DNA of 64,000 bases from Tissierella simiarum (lineage in GTDB: Bacteria > Bacillota > Clostridia > Tissierellales > Tissierellaceae): contig NZ_JAHLPM010000003.1 of assembly GCF_018917865.1 (NCBI RefSeq), positions 247,627 to 311,626 of the forward strand, written 5' to 3'. The notes beneath the pieces are model-generated. The model made no database searches and was not told where the DNA came from. It worked only from the letters and a program-made list of their open reading frames with translations. Every line of letters begins with the position of its first letter. Position 1 is the first letter of the stretch. The position numbers were made by a program, and so were the translations under genes. Positions 16,645 through 26,590 of the stretch are shown here, piece after piece.

Positions 16645-17372
16645 TTTGGATTATTGGTGGAACAAAGGAAGCAAGACTTCTTATAAAAGAAATAAAAGGA
16701 TTAAATAATTATATAGTTACAGCAGCTACAGAAAGTAGTAAAGAGTTTTTGGACTCGTCTAATGTATATATTGGCAGGTTAAGTTATGATGAAATGGTAT
16801 CCTTTACAGAACAAAATCATATAAAATTAATTGTAGATTTATCTCATCCTTATGCCAAGGTTGTAACTGATAATGCTAAAAGAGTTGCAAAGGATAAAGG
16901 AATAGATTATGTTAGATATGTTAGAAAAAAAAGCTTATTAGACAGTAAAGCCATATGTCTTAATAGCTATGAAGAATCCTATGATTATTTAAAGAATATA
17001 AAAGGTACTGTATTTTTTACAACTGGTTCTAAGAACATAGATGAATTTGAAAAAGTAAGAGGAAATAACAGATTTATTTATAGAATATTACCTGCCCTAG
17101 AGAGCATTGAAGAATGTAAAAAGAATGAAGTATCCATAAAAGATATTGTTGCAATATTAGGCCCTTTTTCTAAAGTGTTTAATAAAATCATGTTTTCTGA
17201 ATATAATGCTGACTACGTAGTTATGAAAGATAGTGGTAAAGAAGGTGGAACTCTAAATAAAATACAAGCTTGTAATGAATTAAATATTATCCCTATTATA
17301 ATTGGAAGAGATGAAGAAAAGGGCATAGACAACCTAGAAGAAATTGTCTCATTAATAGAGAATTATAAATAA
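16641..17372 (+). CDS. cbiJ: cobalt-precorrin-6A reductase CbiJ
   Basis: NAD(P)H-dependent reductase of cobalt-precorrin-6A (CobK/CbiJ), 243 residues. It opens with the family motif IWIIGGTKEARLL; VDLSHPYAKVVTDNA, FFTTGSKNIDEF, LPALESIEECK and VVMKDSGKEGGTLNKI follow. This is the last corrin-ring enzyme of the operon. Genes for the later steps (adenosyltransferase, cobU, cobS, cobT) are not in this window. Confidence 0.95.
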   Translation: MIWIIGGTKEARLLIKEIKGLNNYIVTAATESSKEFLDSSNVYIGRLSYDEMVSFTEQNHIKLIVDLSHPYAKVVTDNAKRVAKDKGIDYVRYVRKKSLLDSKAICLNSYEESYDYLKNIKGTVFFTTGSKNIDEFEKVRGNNRFIYRILPALESIEECKKNEVSIKDIVAILGPFSKVFNKIMFSEYNADYVVMKDSGKEGGTLNKIQACNELNIIPIIIGRDEEKGIDNLEEIVSLIENYK

Positions 17373-17387
17373 TAAGGAGGATTTAAT

Positions 17388-17639
17388 ATGGAAAATTCCT
17401 ATAAGTTTTATAGAAACACGGCTTGCCAATACTTTCCTTGCCATAAAACTTCTAAAGAAGAAGAGTTTAATTGTATGTTCTGTTATTGTCCGTTGTACTT
17501 ATTAGAAGACTGTGGTGGAAATAATACCATTAATCATGGCGTAAAGGATTGTACTAATTGTTTAATACCCCATAGTCTAAAAGGTTATGATTATATAAAT
17601 AATAGGTTAATCGAAGAAAATAGGAAAAAGTCTTGTTAA
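17388..17639 (+). CDS. small Cys-rich metal-binding-like protein of the cobalamin operon
   Basis: 83 residues with 10 cysteines, arranged as ACQYFPCH, NCMFCYCPLY, EDCGG, and DCTNC, plus a final Cys. It resembles the 'cysteine-rich small domain' family that is repeatedly found beside or fused to cobalamin genes in Clostridia. Biochemical role unknown; metal binding is inferred from the paired Cys. It has its own AAGGAGG ribosome binding site and lies 15 bases after cbiJ, closing the operon. Confidence 0.8.
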   Translation: MENSYKFYRNTACQYFPCHKTSKEEEFNCMFCYCPLYLLEDCGGNNTINHGVKDCTNCLIPHSLKGYDYINNRLIEENRKKSC

Positions 17640-17653
17640 TTCAAGACTTTTTT
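17625..17653 (+). terminator. intrinsic terminator of the cobalamin operon
   Basis: An 11-bp stem, AAAAAGTCTTG (17625-17635) with CAAGACTTTTT (17642-17652), loop TTAATT, and a U-rich 3' side. The stop codon of the Cys-rich gene lies in the loop. The A-rich left arm makes it a plausible terminator for the convergent gene too. Confidence 0.85.
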
Positions 17654-18047
17654 ATCTTTCTCTCTGATTATATAAAATATATAGGCCTAAAAGTATAAGT
17701 AGAACAGGCCAATATTTTCCTAAATTCATAAGTCTAATGGTAAACCAAGGAAAAATTCTTTTAGCTAAAAGAAAAGCACCAAGGGCAATCATTCCAATTC
17801 CAATAAATATAGGAGTATTTTCTCTCATTTTATTATCTCCATAATCTTCATGATAAATGACTCCATCATCTTCTGGTATAACTAGGCTGCAAATAAGGTA
17901 AGCTAAAAATCCAGTACCAAAAGATGCCATAGTTAGTACTATCCATACAATACGAATTACTGTAGGATCAATATTAAAATATTCTCCTATACCACCACAA
18001 ACTCCTGATAAGATTCTATTTTTTCTAGAACGTAGTATCTTATTCAT
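17652..18047 (-). CDS. PspC-domain envelope stress-type membrane protein
   Basis: About 131 residues. The N-terminal PspC domain is clear (LRSRKNRILSGVCGGIGEYFNIDPTVIRI then a hydrophobic helix; read as ILSGVCGGIGEYF). Two further hydrophobic segments follow, one with NLGKYWPVLLILLGLYIL. I start at ATG 18047, which has GGGGGTG upstream; the longer open frame to 18155 adds 36 residues with no homology features. PspC proteins modulate envelope stress responses in some bacteria; the role here is inferred by domain only. Confidence 0.85.
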   Translation of the reverse strand: MNKILRSRKNRILSGVCGGIGEYFNIDPTVIRIVWIVLTMASFGTGFLAYLICSLVIPEDDGVIYHEDYGDNKMRENTPIFIGIGMIALGAFLLAKRIFPWFTIRLMNLGKYWPVLLILLGLYILYNQRER

Positions 18048-18188
18048 ATTTTCACCCCCAAAATACATATATACATTAATATTATCAGATTTTAGCATAT
18101 AATTAAATAGTGTTGGTTTAAATTTATTCACAATGGTTAAAGTTTGTGATAACATAATTAAATATAGGATTAATTTGGAGGTAAATTT

Positions 18189-18620
18189 ATGTACAATATA
18201 TTATCTTTACTATTTAAATATATTTTTATTATAATAATATATTTATTTATATTTAGTATTATTAGATTGATTTATTTGGATATAAGAGGGATGGGGGCTG
18301 TAAGCTTAGATGATGGTAGTTATTTAAAGTTAATTAATAGGAAGGATTCTTTGCCCTTTAAAATAAAAGAACACTATCCTATAGAAGATACTATAACATT
18401 AGGAAGACATGGTGATAATGATATTATGATAAAGGATCCTTATGTATCAAAAAACCATTTACAAATAGTAGAAGATGAAGGAGAATATTATTTAGAAGAT
18501 TTAAATAGTGCTAATGGAACCTATTTAAATGGAGAGAAGGTATTAGATGTAGTTAAATTAAAAAATGGTGATAGAATAAGGGTTGGACAAATTGAGTTTT
18601 TATTTGTAAGTAGAGAGTAG
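18189..18620 (+). CDS. membrane-anchored FHA-domain protein
   Basis: 143 residues: one N-terminal membrane helix (about residues 8-29), then a forkhead-associated phosphothreonine-binding domain (residues 60-140) with the conserved LGRHGDNDI, VSKNHLQI and NSANGTYLNGEKV segments. It is followed after 9 bases by an FtsW/RodA gene and then a class B PBP, the same trio known from actinobacterial and clostridial cell-wall clusters. It probably recruits Thr-phosphorylated partners to the elongation or division machinery (inference). Confidence 0.9.
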   Translation: MYNILSLLFKYIFIIIIYLFIFSIIRLIYLDIRGMGAVSLDDGSYLKLINRKDSLPFKIKEHYPIEDTITLGRHGDNDIMIKDPYVSKNHLQIVEDEGEYYLEDLNSANGTYLNGEKVLDVVKLKNGDRIRVGQIEFLFVSRE

Positions 18621-18629
18621 GGATATTTT

Positions 18630-19877
18630 ATGTTAAGAAAAACTACAAGTGCAAAAGTTCCTAGGAATCTATTGTTTTTATTTGAAATATTGGCTTTGCT
18701 ACTTTTATTTGTATATCAAAAAGATGAATTAGATAAATTTACTTTTATTACAGGTATTGGTCTTATTCTAGTAATATATATTTCAAATTTTATCTTACTC
18801 AAGGTTTCCACAGGAGATAATTATATATTCCTGATAGTCACTATGTTGATTTCTATTGGAATCATTATGATATATAGAATTGATCCTGGCTTAGGATTAC
18901 GCCAGTTAATATGGATATCTTTGAGTATTTTAATTTTCTTTTTAACCTATTTTATTTTGAAAAAAATAAAAGGTTGGGAAAATTGGATTAAATTATATGC
19001 TATTGGATCTTATACTTTATTTCTATTAACCTTTATTTTAGGTAGTAGAACAAAAGGGGCTATAAATTGGATTAGAATTGGTAGGTTTGGATTTCAACCT
19101 GCTGAAATAATTAAACTTCTTCTTATATTTTTAATAAGTGCATACTATACAAATTTTGAGAAGTTTAAGGAAAAAAAGTATTCTTCTTATTATTTAATGT
19201 TAGTAGTTTATTCTTTTATAGGCTTGCTATTCTTACAAAAGGATTTAGGAACAGCATTAATTTTTTATTTAATATTTATTGCTCTTCAATATATATATGA
19301 AGAAGATAGAAAACTGATTTTATATAATATAGTTCTTTTTTCTATGGGTGGAATTTTAGGATATTTCATGTTTAATCATGTAAAGATTAGATTTGAAACT
19401 TGGATAGATCCATGGAAATATATTGATAGACAAGGTTACCAAATTACCCAGTCTTTATTTGCTATTGCAGAGGGAGGTTTTTTTGGATCAGGATTGGGGC
19501 TAGGCTATCCAGATTTTATACCAGAAGTTCATACAGACTTTATATTTTCTGCTATCTGTGAGGAAATGGGAATCTTTACTGGTATAGGTATTATTATGTT
19601 GTTTTTAATCTTAGTTTATAGAGGATTTAAAATAGCTATGAATCAAGAAAATCAATTTTTTAAAATTGCAGCTTTAGGTATTAGCATACTCTTTGGTATT
19701 CAATCTTTTATTATATTTGGCGGGGTATTAAAGATGATACCATTGACAGGAATAACTATACCTTTTGTAAGCTATGGTGGTACTTCTATGTTATCTAGCT
19801 TTATTGCCCTTGGTATCCTCCAAGTAGCCTCAGAAGAATTGGATATGGAGGAGATAAAAGATGAATCAACAGAGTAA
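18630..19877 (+). CDS. FtsW/RodA/SpoVE-family peptidoglycan glycosyltransferase
   Basis: Polytopic SEDS protein of 415 residues that polymerises lipid II. Family motifs: INWIRIGRFGFQPAEIIKL (seen as WIRIG..FQPAE), LLFLQKDLGTALI with the catalytic-region Asp, GQITQSLFAIAEGGFFGSGLGLG read as QSLFAIAEGG, HTDFIFSAICEEMG and TGITIPFVSYGGTSM. Its stop overlaps the start of the downstream PBP gene by 17 bases, consistent with a SEDS-PBP pair. Confidence 0.93.
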   Translation: MLRKTTSAKVPRNLLFLFEILALLLLFVYQKDELDKFTFITGIGLILVIYISNFILLKVSTGDNYIFLIVTMLISIGIIMIYRIDPGLGLRQLIWISLSILIFFLTYFILKKIKGWENWIKLYAIGSYTLFLLTFILGSRTKGAINWIRIGRFGFQPAEIIKLLLIFLISAYYTNFEKFKEKKYSSYYLMLVVYSFIGLLFLQKDLGTALIFYLIFIALQYIYEEDRKLILYNIVLFSMGGILGYFMFNHVKIRFETWIDPWKYIDRQGYQITQSLFAIAEGGFFGSGLGLGYPDFIPEVHTDFIFSAICEEMGIFTGIGIIMLFLILVYRGFKIAMNQENQFFKIAALGISILFGIQSFIIFGGVLKMIPLTGITIPFVSYGGTSMLSSFIALGILQVASEELDMEEIKDESTE

Positions 19878-21267
19878 ACGAATGATTGTTGTTTTAGTAT
19901 CTATTTGTCTTATGTTTGTAAGTTTAATAGTATATATAAGTTATTTTCAGATATTTAAAGCAGAGAAAATTAAAAATAATAGTTACAATAAAAGATTGTG
20001 GATAAATGAAGAGAGCATATTGCGGGGATCTATTATAGATAGAAATGGTAAGATTTTAGCTTATAGCGAAAAACAAGACAATCTATATAAAAGGCATTAC
20101 AATTACGGATCTCTTTATAGTCATATAATTGGATATAGTTATAGGGAATATGGTAAAACAGGATTAGAGCTACAGTATAATAATGCTTTATTAAATATTA
20201 ATGAAAATGCAGCAATAAATGAAATAAAAAATATTGTAGCACCAAGTTCTGAGGGGAATACTCTAAAACTAACTATTGATCACGGGCTTCAAGAAAAAGC
20301 GAGAGCTTTGCTTAAAGGAAAAAAAGGATCTATTGTAGCTATGAATCCTAAAACTGGAGAAGTTTATGCTATGGTAAGTATGCCAGATTTCGACGTTACA
20401 AACTTAAAGGAAAACTGGAAACAAATAGTGGAAGATACTAATAGTCCTTTATTAAATAGAGCGACCCAAGGATTATATACTCCAGGATCAGTATTTAAGG
20501 TTATAACTACTATGGCTGCTTTGGAAACTTCTAACCTAAATACAAAACATGAATGTACTGGTAGTACTAAAATTGATGGATATGTATTTAAAGATTATAG
20601 TGGAAAAGCCCATGGAACTTTAAACCTGGAAGATGCATTGGTTAAATCTTGTAATACCTATTTTACAGAGAAATCTTTGGATATAGGGAAAGATAAGATA
20701 GGTTCTATGGCAGATAAGTTTATGATAAATAGCAAAATACCTTTTGATTTACCAACTAAAAGCTCTACTTTTCCTTATAAAGAAAATTTAGGAAAAACAG
20801 ATATTGCCGCTGCAAGTATAGGTCAAGGCAAAGTATTGGTAACTCCTTTAAATATGGCTATGATAGCTTCTGGCATTGCTAGCGGTGGAGAAATAGTAAA
20901 ACCCATTTTAGTAAAGGAAATTATCTCTCCTGGAGGTAAAGTTGTTAAAACCAACACTACTCAGACTTTATCACAAGGAACCGATATTTTTACTGCAAAT
21001 GAAACTAAGAATATGATGGTAGAGGTAGTAAAGAGGGGAACAGGGACTGGTGCAAAAATAAATAACATGAGAGTAGCTGGAAAAACAGGAACAGCAGAAA
21101 ATCCTTCTGGTAAGTCTCATGCTTGGTTTATTGGTTTTGCTCCAGCAGATGATCCTAAGATTGCTGTTGCTGTAGTACTAGAGGAAGAAGGTTCTACAGG
21201 AGGTAAATCTGCAGCACCTATAGCTAGGGATATTATGCTTTATGGAATAAACAATTTTAAAGACTAA
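19861..21267 (+). CDS. class B penicillin-binding protein (PbpA/PBP2-like transpeptidase)
   Basis: 468 residues: a short N-terminal membrane anchor (about 8-29), a PBP dimer-type domain with LRGSIIDRNGKILA, and a transpeptidase domain with the active-site SVFK (Ser near 210, in TPGSVFKVIT), SCN near 263 and KTGT near 408. It cross-links peptidoglycan outside the membrane with the upstream SEDS protein. Its short length resembles actinobacterial PbpA and clostridial SpoVE/FtsW-partner PBPs rather than PBP2 of rods. Confidence 0.92.
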   Translation: MNQQSKRMIVVLVSICLMFVSLIVYISYFQIFKAEKIKNNSYNKRLWINEESILRGSIIDRNGKILAYSEKQDNLYKRHYNYGSLYSHIIGYSYREYGKTGLELQYNNALLNINENAAINEIKNIVAPSSEGNTLKLTIDHGLQEKARALLKGKKGSIVAMNPKTGEVYAMVSMPDFDVTNLKENWKQIVEDTNSPLLNRATQGLYTPGSVFKVITTMAALETSNLNTKHECTGSTKIDGYVFKDYSGKAHGTLNLEDALVKSCNTYFTEKSLDIGKDKIGSMADKFMINSKIPFDLPTKSSTFPYKENLGKTDIAAASIGQGKVLVTPLNMAMIASGIASGGEIVKPILVKEIISPGGKVVKTNTTQTLSQGTDIFTANETKNMMVEVVKRGTGTGAKINNMRVAGKTGTAENPSGKSHAWFIGFAPADDPKIAVAVVLEEEGSTGGKSAAPIARDIMLYGINNFKD

Positions 21268-21307
21268 TAAATATTTTATAGAAATTAATAAAGAAAATAT
21301 TAATTTT

Positions 21308-21339
21308 AAAATACTAGGATTGAAGCTCCTAGTATTTTT
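21308..21339 (+). terminator. intrinsic terminator after the FHA-FtsW-PBP genes
   Basis: Stem AAATACTAGGA (21309-21319) with TCCTAGTATTT (21327-21337), a 7-base loop and a run of T. It ends the cell-wall operon. Confidence 0.88.
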
Positions 21340-21614
21340 ATATATGTTATATATTTAATATGGATAGATTATTAGATTAATTCATATAAGTTAATAAAAT
21401 TTATATTAGATAAAAAAACTATTATTTAGGTTAACTTTGATTGCCGTTTCTATTTTACTTTATATTAAAAATTTATTCATATTTATTTATAAATGTGATA
21501 GAATACTTATAAATACTACATATCAATACTTTTATAGATTATCTATAATTATTTTGAGATAAATTTTTTTATATAATAAATAATATTAAATATTAATTAT
21601 AGGGGGAATGACAA
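21340..21614. other. AT-rich intergenic stretch upstream of pepF
   Basis: About 275 bases with no open frame, repeat or RNA structure that I can support. It must hold the pepF promoter; several TATAAT-like hexamers occur (for example 21572-21577) but none has a well-spaced -35 partner. Confidence 0.5.
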
Positions 21615-23405
21615 ATGGAACTAAAAGAAAGAAAAGATATTCCAAAAGAGTATATATGGGATTTAGAATCTTTATATAGTAATTTGGAAGCTTGGGAAAA
21701 AGATTATGAAAAGGCTGTAAGTTTAGCTAATGATTTTTTAAAACATAAGGATAAAGTGACAGCCAGTAGTGAAAATTTGTTTAATACTTTGAAGGATAGA
21801 GATGAATTATATAGAGTTGTTTCTAACCTTTATACTTATTCTAGAATGAAATTAGATGAAGATACTAGAATTAGCGATTCGCAAGCATTAGAAGATAAGG
21901 GACTTAATCTTTATGTTCAAGTAGAGGAAAAGACTTCTTTCTTAGTACCAGAGATTTTAACTTTAGACTCTAACACCTTAGAAAAATACTATACAGAAAA
22001 AGAAGAACTTAAACTATATAAGCAATATCTTGATGATTTATTAAGACAAAAAGATCACGTGCTATCTGCAAGAGAAGAATCTATTCTTGCACAAATGGGT
22101 GAAATAGCTAGTGCACCACATCAAATTTTCTCAATGTTAAGTAATGCTGATATGAAATTTCCAGTTATAAAGAATGAAGAAGATAAAGATGTTGAGATAA
22201 CACATGGGAATTTCATACCTTTAATGGAAAGTAAAGATAGAAATGTAAGAAAGACGGCATTTGAAGAGTTATATAATACTTATTATGGATTTAAGAATAC
22301 TTTTGCATCTTCTCTAAGTGGTGATTTAAAGAAAAATATTTTTATGTCTAAAATCAGAAACTATAATTCTAGCATAGAAGCTTCTTTAGATGAAAACAAT
22401 GTGCCTGTATCTGTTTATGATAATTTAATTAAATCTGTTCATGATAATCTAGATAGCATGCATAAATATATGGAAATAAGAAAAAGAGCTTTAGGAGTAG
22501 AAGAACTTCATATGTATGATTTATATACTCCTATAGTAAAAGATGCTGACTTTAAAATACCTTATGAAGAAGGTGTAGAAATAATTAAAAAGGCATTATC
22601 TCCTCTTAAAGAAGAATATTTATCTGCTATGGAAGAAGGATTTAATTCTCGATGGGTAGACGTCTATGAAAATAGAGGAAAAAGAAGCGGAGCTTATTCT
22701 AGTGGAACTTTTGATTCCAAGCCTTTTATACTATTAAATTATCATGATACTTTAGACAGTGTATTTACTACAGCTCATGAAATGGGACACTCTATGCATA
22801 GTTATTTCTCTTCTAAGAATCAACCTTATGTATATAGTGGATACAGTATATTTGTAGCAGAAGTAGCTTCTACAGCCAATGAAGCTTTGCTAATGGATTA
22901 CATGCTTAAAAATGTAAAAGATAAAAATGAAAAGTTATACTTATTAAATCATTATTTAGAACAATTTAGAACTACAGTATTTAGACAAACTATGTTTGCA
23001 GAATTCGAGAAAACTATAAATGAACATATTGAAAATGGTGGTGCATTAACTGCCGATTATTTATGTGATACTTATAAAAAATTAAACGAACTATATTATG
23101 GACCTAATATAGTAGTAGATGATGAAATAGCTATTGAATGGGCTAGAATACCTCATTTTTATTATAACTACTATGTATTCCAATATGCTACTGGATTTTC
23201 AGCTGCAATTGCTTTATCTCAACAAATATTAAAAGAGGGAGATAAAGCAGTAGAGAGATACTTAGGCTTCTTAAAGAGTGGAAGCTCTGATTATCCAATA
23301 AATGTTTTAAAGAAAGCTGGAGTAGATATGACCACAGAAGAACCAGTAGATAATGCCCTTACATTGTTTAGACAACTTGTAGATGAAATGGATAAGTTGA
23401 TATAG
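21615..23405 (+). CDS. pepF: oligoendopeptidase F (M3B metallopeptidase)
   Basis: 596 residues, the standard PepF length. The zinc site HEMGH (in TAHEMGHSMHSYFS, first His near residue 388) is complete and the third ligand Glu lies downstream in EVASTANEALL. It is a cytoplasmic enzyme cleaving peptides of about 7-17 residues, in line with a peptide-fermenting lifestyle. GGGGGAATG ribosome binding site before the ATG. A stand-alone gene between two terminators. Confidence 0.96.
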   Translation: MELKERKDIPKEYIWDLESLYSNLEAWEKDYEKAVSLANDFLKHKDKVTASSENLFNTLKDRDELYRVVSNLYTYSRMKLDEDTRISDSQALEDKGLNLYVQVEEKTSFLVPEILTLDSNTLEKYYTEKEELKLYKQYLDDLLRQKDHVLSAREESILAQMGEIASAPHQIFSMLSNADMKFPVIKNEEDKDVEITHGNFIPLMESKDRNVRKTAFEELYNTYYGFKNTFASSLSGDLKKNIFMSKIRNYNSSIEASLDENNVPVSVYDNLIKSVHDNLDSMHKYMEIRKRALGVEELHMYDLYTPIVKDADFKIPYEEGVEIIKKALSPLKEEYLSAMEEGFNSRWVDVYENRGKRSGAYSSGTFDSKPFILLNYHDTLDSVFTTAHEMGHSMHSYFSSKNQPYVYSGYSIFVAEVASTANEALLMDYMLKNVKDKNEKLYLLNHYLEQFRTTVFRQTMFAEFEKTINEHIENGGALTADYLCDTYKKLNELYYGPNIVVDDEIAIEWARIPHFYYNYYVFQYATGFSAAIALSQQILKEGDKAVERYLGFLKSGSSDYPINVLKKAGVDMTTEEPVDNALTLFRQLVDEMDKLI

Positions 23406-23412
23406 GTGAGCT

Positions 23413-23451
23413 AAAAGGTTGCATTGAGATTGTTTTTTAATGCAACCTTTT
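23413..23451. terminator. terminator shared by convergent pepF and ABC exporter
   Basis: A 13-bp perfect stem, AAAAGGTTGCATT (23413-23425) with AATGCAACCTTTT (23439-23451). The 13-base loop is U-rich, and the stem ends in U or A runs on both strands, so it can serve both directions. Confidence 0.75.
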
Positions 23452-23470
23452 ATATTATATATATTTACAT

Positions 23471-25126
23471 TTACTTAACAAAAGATGGGCTATTAGAATT
23501 AAAACTGTAACTAGTATCAATGATTTCATCTGCTATGTTCAATATATTTTGATTATGGGTTATAATAATTATTATTTTATCTTTTTTAATTTTTTGTAAA
23601 ATATTTATTAAATTGTCAATGCTATTAGTATCTAACGCTGATGTTGGTTCATCTAAAATTATAACATCCGGGTCTTTTAAGAAAGTTTTTATTAATGAAA
23701 ATTTTAGTTTTTCTCCTCCTGATATGTTATTTGAAGATTCATATATATTTGTATTTATTCCATTTTTAAAGTTATCAATGTTCATATTAAAAATATTTAA
23801 AAACATATCTATATCTCTATAATCATAGGTATTTAAACCATATGTAATATTGTTTAGTATTGTATCACTCATTAATTTTGGTTCTTGCTCACTTACTCCT
23901 ATGATCTTTTTCCTAGTATCATATAGATCAAGGTCTTTTATTTCTATATCATTGTAGTATATTTTTCCTTTGTAATACTCAATTAAAATTCCTAATATAA
24001 GCTTAGCTAATGTGCTTTTACCAGTACCGTTTTTACCTATTATAGAATATATTTTTCCTTTATTAAACTCATAACTAAAATTTTCAATAATAGTACTAGA
24101 ATTATTATATGAAAAGCTGACATTATAAAGTTCTATAGTATTAATACTTTCTAATTTACGGGAACCATTAATTTCTTTTGGATTATTCAATATTTCTATG
24201 ATTCGATTGTATGATACCAAAGCATCTTGGTATGATTTTCCAAAGTTTAAAAAGAAACTTATACAATTCATAATCATATTAAAATAACTACTCATAATAG
24301 TAAATTGTCCAATGCTTAGTTTTTTATTTATTATCTGCGTGCCTCCAAAGAAAAATAATATGACTTGAGAAGCAATTCGCATCATAGAATCTGTGCTTGA
24401 GAACAGATATGAAATTTTACTATACTTTAATACTGATGGAAAGAACTCAAGAAAACTATTTCTAAACTGCTGACTTGAATCATCAAATGCAGCATTTAAT
24501 TTAATTAAGTCAATATTATATAATTGTTCGTCCATTTGAGAAAAAAAGCTACTTTGGCTCTCCTTATATTCATAACCATAGTCATATAGAGGTCTTTCAA
24601 ATAGTTTATATATAAATAGGTATACTGGTATCAAGATCAACAGCAAAAGGGTTAGATATATATTAATTTTAGAAAAAACACAAAATATAACAATTAATGT
24701 TAAAGAATTGATTATTATATTAGGAAAACTATTGATTACAAAAGAAGTAATTGTGTTACAATCTGAGTTTATTCTTTGATTTAAGTAAGTAGAATCTTTA
24801 TCATTAAAATAGAGTATTGGCATTTTTTTTACGTGATCTAGAATATGAGCATTTAAATCAAACATTGCATTTGTTTGAGCTTTAATATAAAAATAGTTAC
24901 TAAGTATAGAAGTGATGATGCTAATGATTCCTATAGCAAGTAATTCTATGCTAAATATACCTACAGTTTTCATACTATTGAATTTAAGTAAGAGATCTAT
25001 ATAAGTACCTGTTATGTAAGGTAAAAGTATAGACATTGTCCATGAAACTATATTGCTTAATAAAAATAGAAATATAAAAAATTTATATTTAATTATATGT
25101 TTTTTAGCAAATTTGAATATTTTCAT
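23471..25126 (-). CDS. ABC exporter (membrane domain plus ATPase) of the Cys-rich peptide cluster
   Basis: 551 residues: a six-helix exporter membrane domain in the first ~300 residues and an ABC ATPase with Walker A GKNGTGKST, signature SGGEKLKFSL, Walker B VIILDEPTSALD with catalytic Glu, and H-loop ITHNQ. There is no N-terminal C39 peptidase domain, so leader removal must be done by another protein. It is the last gene of the precursor-radical SAM-exporter operon, 87 bases after the maturase. It very likely secretes the modified peptide (inferred from context). Confidence 0.87.
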   Translation of the reverse strand: MKIFKFAKKHIIKYKFFIFLFLLSNIVSWTMSILLPYITGTYIDLLLKFNSMKTVGIFSIELLAIGIISIITSILSNYFYIKAQTNAMFDLNAHILDHVKKMPILYFNDKDSTYLNQRINSDCNTITSFVINSFPNIIINSLTLIVIFCVFSKINIYLTLLLLILIPVYLFIYKLFERPLYDYGYEYKESQSSFFSQMDEQLYNIDLIKLNAAFDDSSQQFRNSFLEFFPSVLKYSKISYLFSSTDSMMRIASQVILFFFGGTQIINKKLSIGQFTIMSSYFNMIMNCISFFLNFGKSYQDALVSYNRIIEILNNPKEINGSRKLESINTIELYNVSFSYNNSSTIIENFSYEFNKGKIYSIIGKNGTGKSTLAKLILGILIEYYKGKIYYNDIEIKDLDLYDTRKKIIGVSEQEPKLMSDTILNNITYGLNTYDYRDIDMFLNIFNMNIDNFKNGINTNIYESSNNISGGEKLKFSLIKTFLKDPDVIILDEPTSALDTNSIDNLINILQKIKKDKIIIIITHNQNILNIADEIIDTSYSFNSNSPSFVK

Positions 25127-25213
25127 AATCAGATTACTCCTTGTAAGTATTTATGAGCATAAACAATTTCTTGATAATAATGTGGAATTAATATAATATA
25201 AGTTTTTTATATT

Positions 25214-26515
25214 TTATATACTTGTACTTTCCTGGTATTCTAAATAGTCTTCTAGAGTTTGTTTTAGATTATATTTAAATGGCGAACAACGATCTTTTTT
25301 TTCTATACGATTTAAAGGACAACCTCCCATACAAATTGGTAATATATCACAATCTGAGCATTGATTATCAATAGTTGGATCATATGTTGTATAGACGTAT
25401 TTATTTTTTATATAATCTAGTTGTTTAATTTGATCAACAGTTGATAATAGATTTCCAATAGACAAATCTTCTATACCGACATCATGCCAACACTTATAAA
25501 TATTTCCATCAGATGCTATAACCATAGCATTTAAATAGTCAGCTCCACAAAAATTTTCTTTTAATTGAGGATACTCTGGTGGAACTTGTGCTGATCTATA
25601 ATGTGAATCGTTAATATGTGTAAATTCCTCAATGTTAAAGCATGATTCTGAATCATAATTTTCACTAGGCAGTCTAATAATAGCAAAATAATTCCTTATT
25701 TTATTTCTCAAACCTTCTTTAACCAAAACGTCATTTAATTTACTTACTGATAAATAATTTTCTTTATTAACATTTGTTCTAATGACAGTATGATTTTCTA
25801 ATAAATCAGCAGAAGTTTTTAGGTTCTCTAATATTTGTTCAAAAGTCCCTTTTCCATTATGTAATATTCTTGTTTTATTATGAATTTCACTAGGACCATC
25901 TAAGGTTATTTGTATAGCTGTTACATTTAGTTCATTGATTAATTTATTACATGTGGCTCTATCTAATAGATATCCATTTGTCACTATAGATGCATCGTAT
26001 TTTATATTGTTGCTTTTGCATATTTCAATGAAATGAGTACTGAGATTTTCTATTACATCGAATGCCAGTAAAGGTTCTCCTCCATACCACGTTACCGAAA
26101 AATGGTTAATAAAGTTTTTATAGACATTTAACATTTCGATGATTTTATCTTGTAGCTCTGCTGTCATTTTGCCAGGTTTATCACCCTGTTCATAACAATA
26201 AGGACAAGCAAAGTTACATTTTAATGTTGGAGTTATAGTTAGGCTTAAAGTATTTCCATTATATCTTCTCTTAAGCAACCTTTCACGTAATATTTCGGTT
26301 TCATCTAAGTCCTCATTAATTAAAAATCCTCCTAATATAAAATCCTCTAATTCCTTTGCAGCTAACACATCTTTTTTTGTTTCTACATATTCCAAGTATT
26401 TTTCATAAAGATCACTATTTATTTTTGCTAGGGCATTTGTTCTAGCATTGTAACATACCATAATATCTGGTTTGCTTTTATGTTGAAAAAATAAATTATA
26501 TCTTGATTCTTTCAC
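25214..26515 (-). CDS. radical SAM/SPASM peptide maturase
   Basis: About 433 residues. An N-terminal segment of about 90 residues resembles a small leader-recognition region. Then comes the radical SAM core with CNFACPYC (a CxxxCxxC triad binding the SAM-cleaving 4Fe-4S cluster), WYGGEPLL and ITLDGP. A C-terminal SPASM domain with NFCGAD, IYKCWHD, NQCSDCDILPICMGGCPL and RCSPF should hold two auxiliary clusters. It lies directly after the Cys-rich precursor gene, so it should form thioether links. GTG 26515 is chosen because the AAGGAGG (26527-26533) lies inside the longer frame that opens at TTG 26536. The exact linkage type cannot be read from sequence. Confidence 0.9.
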   Translation of the reverse strand: MKESRYNLFFQHKSKPDIMVCYNARTNALAKINSDLYEKYLEYVETKKDVLAAKELEDFILGGFLINEDLDETEILRERLLKRRYNGNTLSLTITPTLKCNFACPYCYEQGDKPGKMTAELQDKIIEMLNVYKNFINHFSVTWYGGEPLLAFDVIENLSTHFIEICKSNNIKYDASIVTNGYLLDRATCNKLINELNVTAIQITLDGPSEIHNKTRILHNGKGTFEQILENLKTSADLLENHTVIRTNVNKENYLSVSKLNDVLVKEGLRNKIRNYFAIIRLPSENYDSESCFNIEEFTHINDSHYRSAQVPPEYPQLKENFCGADYLNAMVIASDGNIYKCWHDVGIEDLSIGNLLSTVDQIKQLDYIKNKYVYTTYDPTIDNQCSDCDILPICMGGCPLNRIEKKDRCSPFKYNLKQTLEDYLEYQESTSI

Positions 26516-26553
26516 TTTTAAAACAACCTCCTTCAAAATAAATACTTTTTTAA

Positions 26554-26576
26554 TAAAACCAGCTACGATACTAAAA
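26554..26576 (+). repeat. inverted repeat flanking the precursor gene, left copy
   Basis: TAAAACCAGCTACGATACTA (26554-26573) lies between precursor and maturase genes. Its inverted partner is at 26850-26870. They match in 10 + 5 + 4 paired bases with one extra base and one mismatch. Confidence 0.7.
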
Positions 26577-26590
26577 CTCTTTGTTAAATA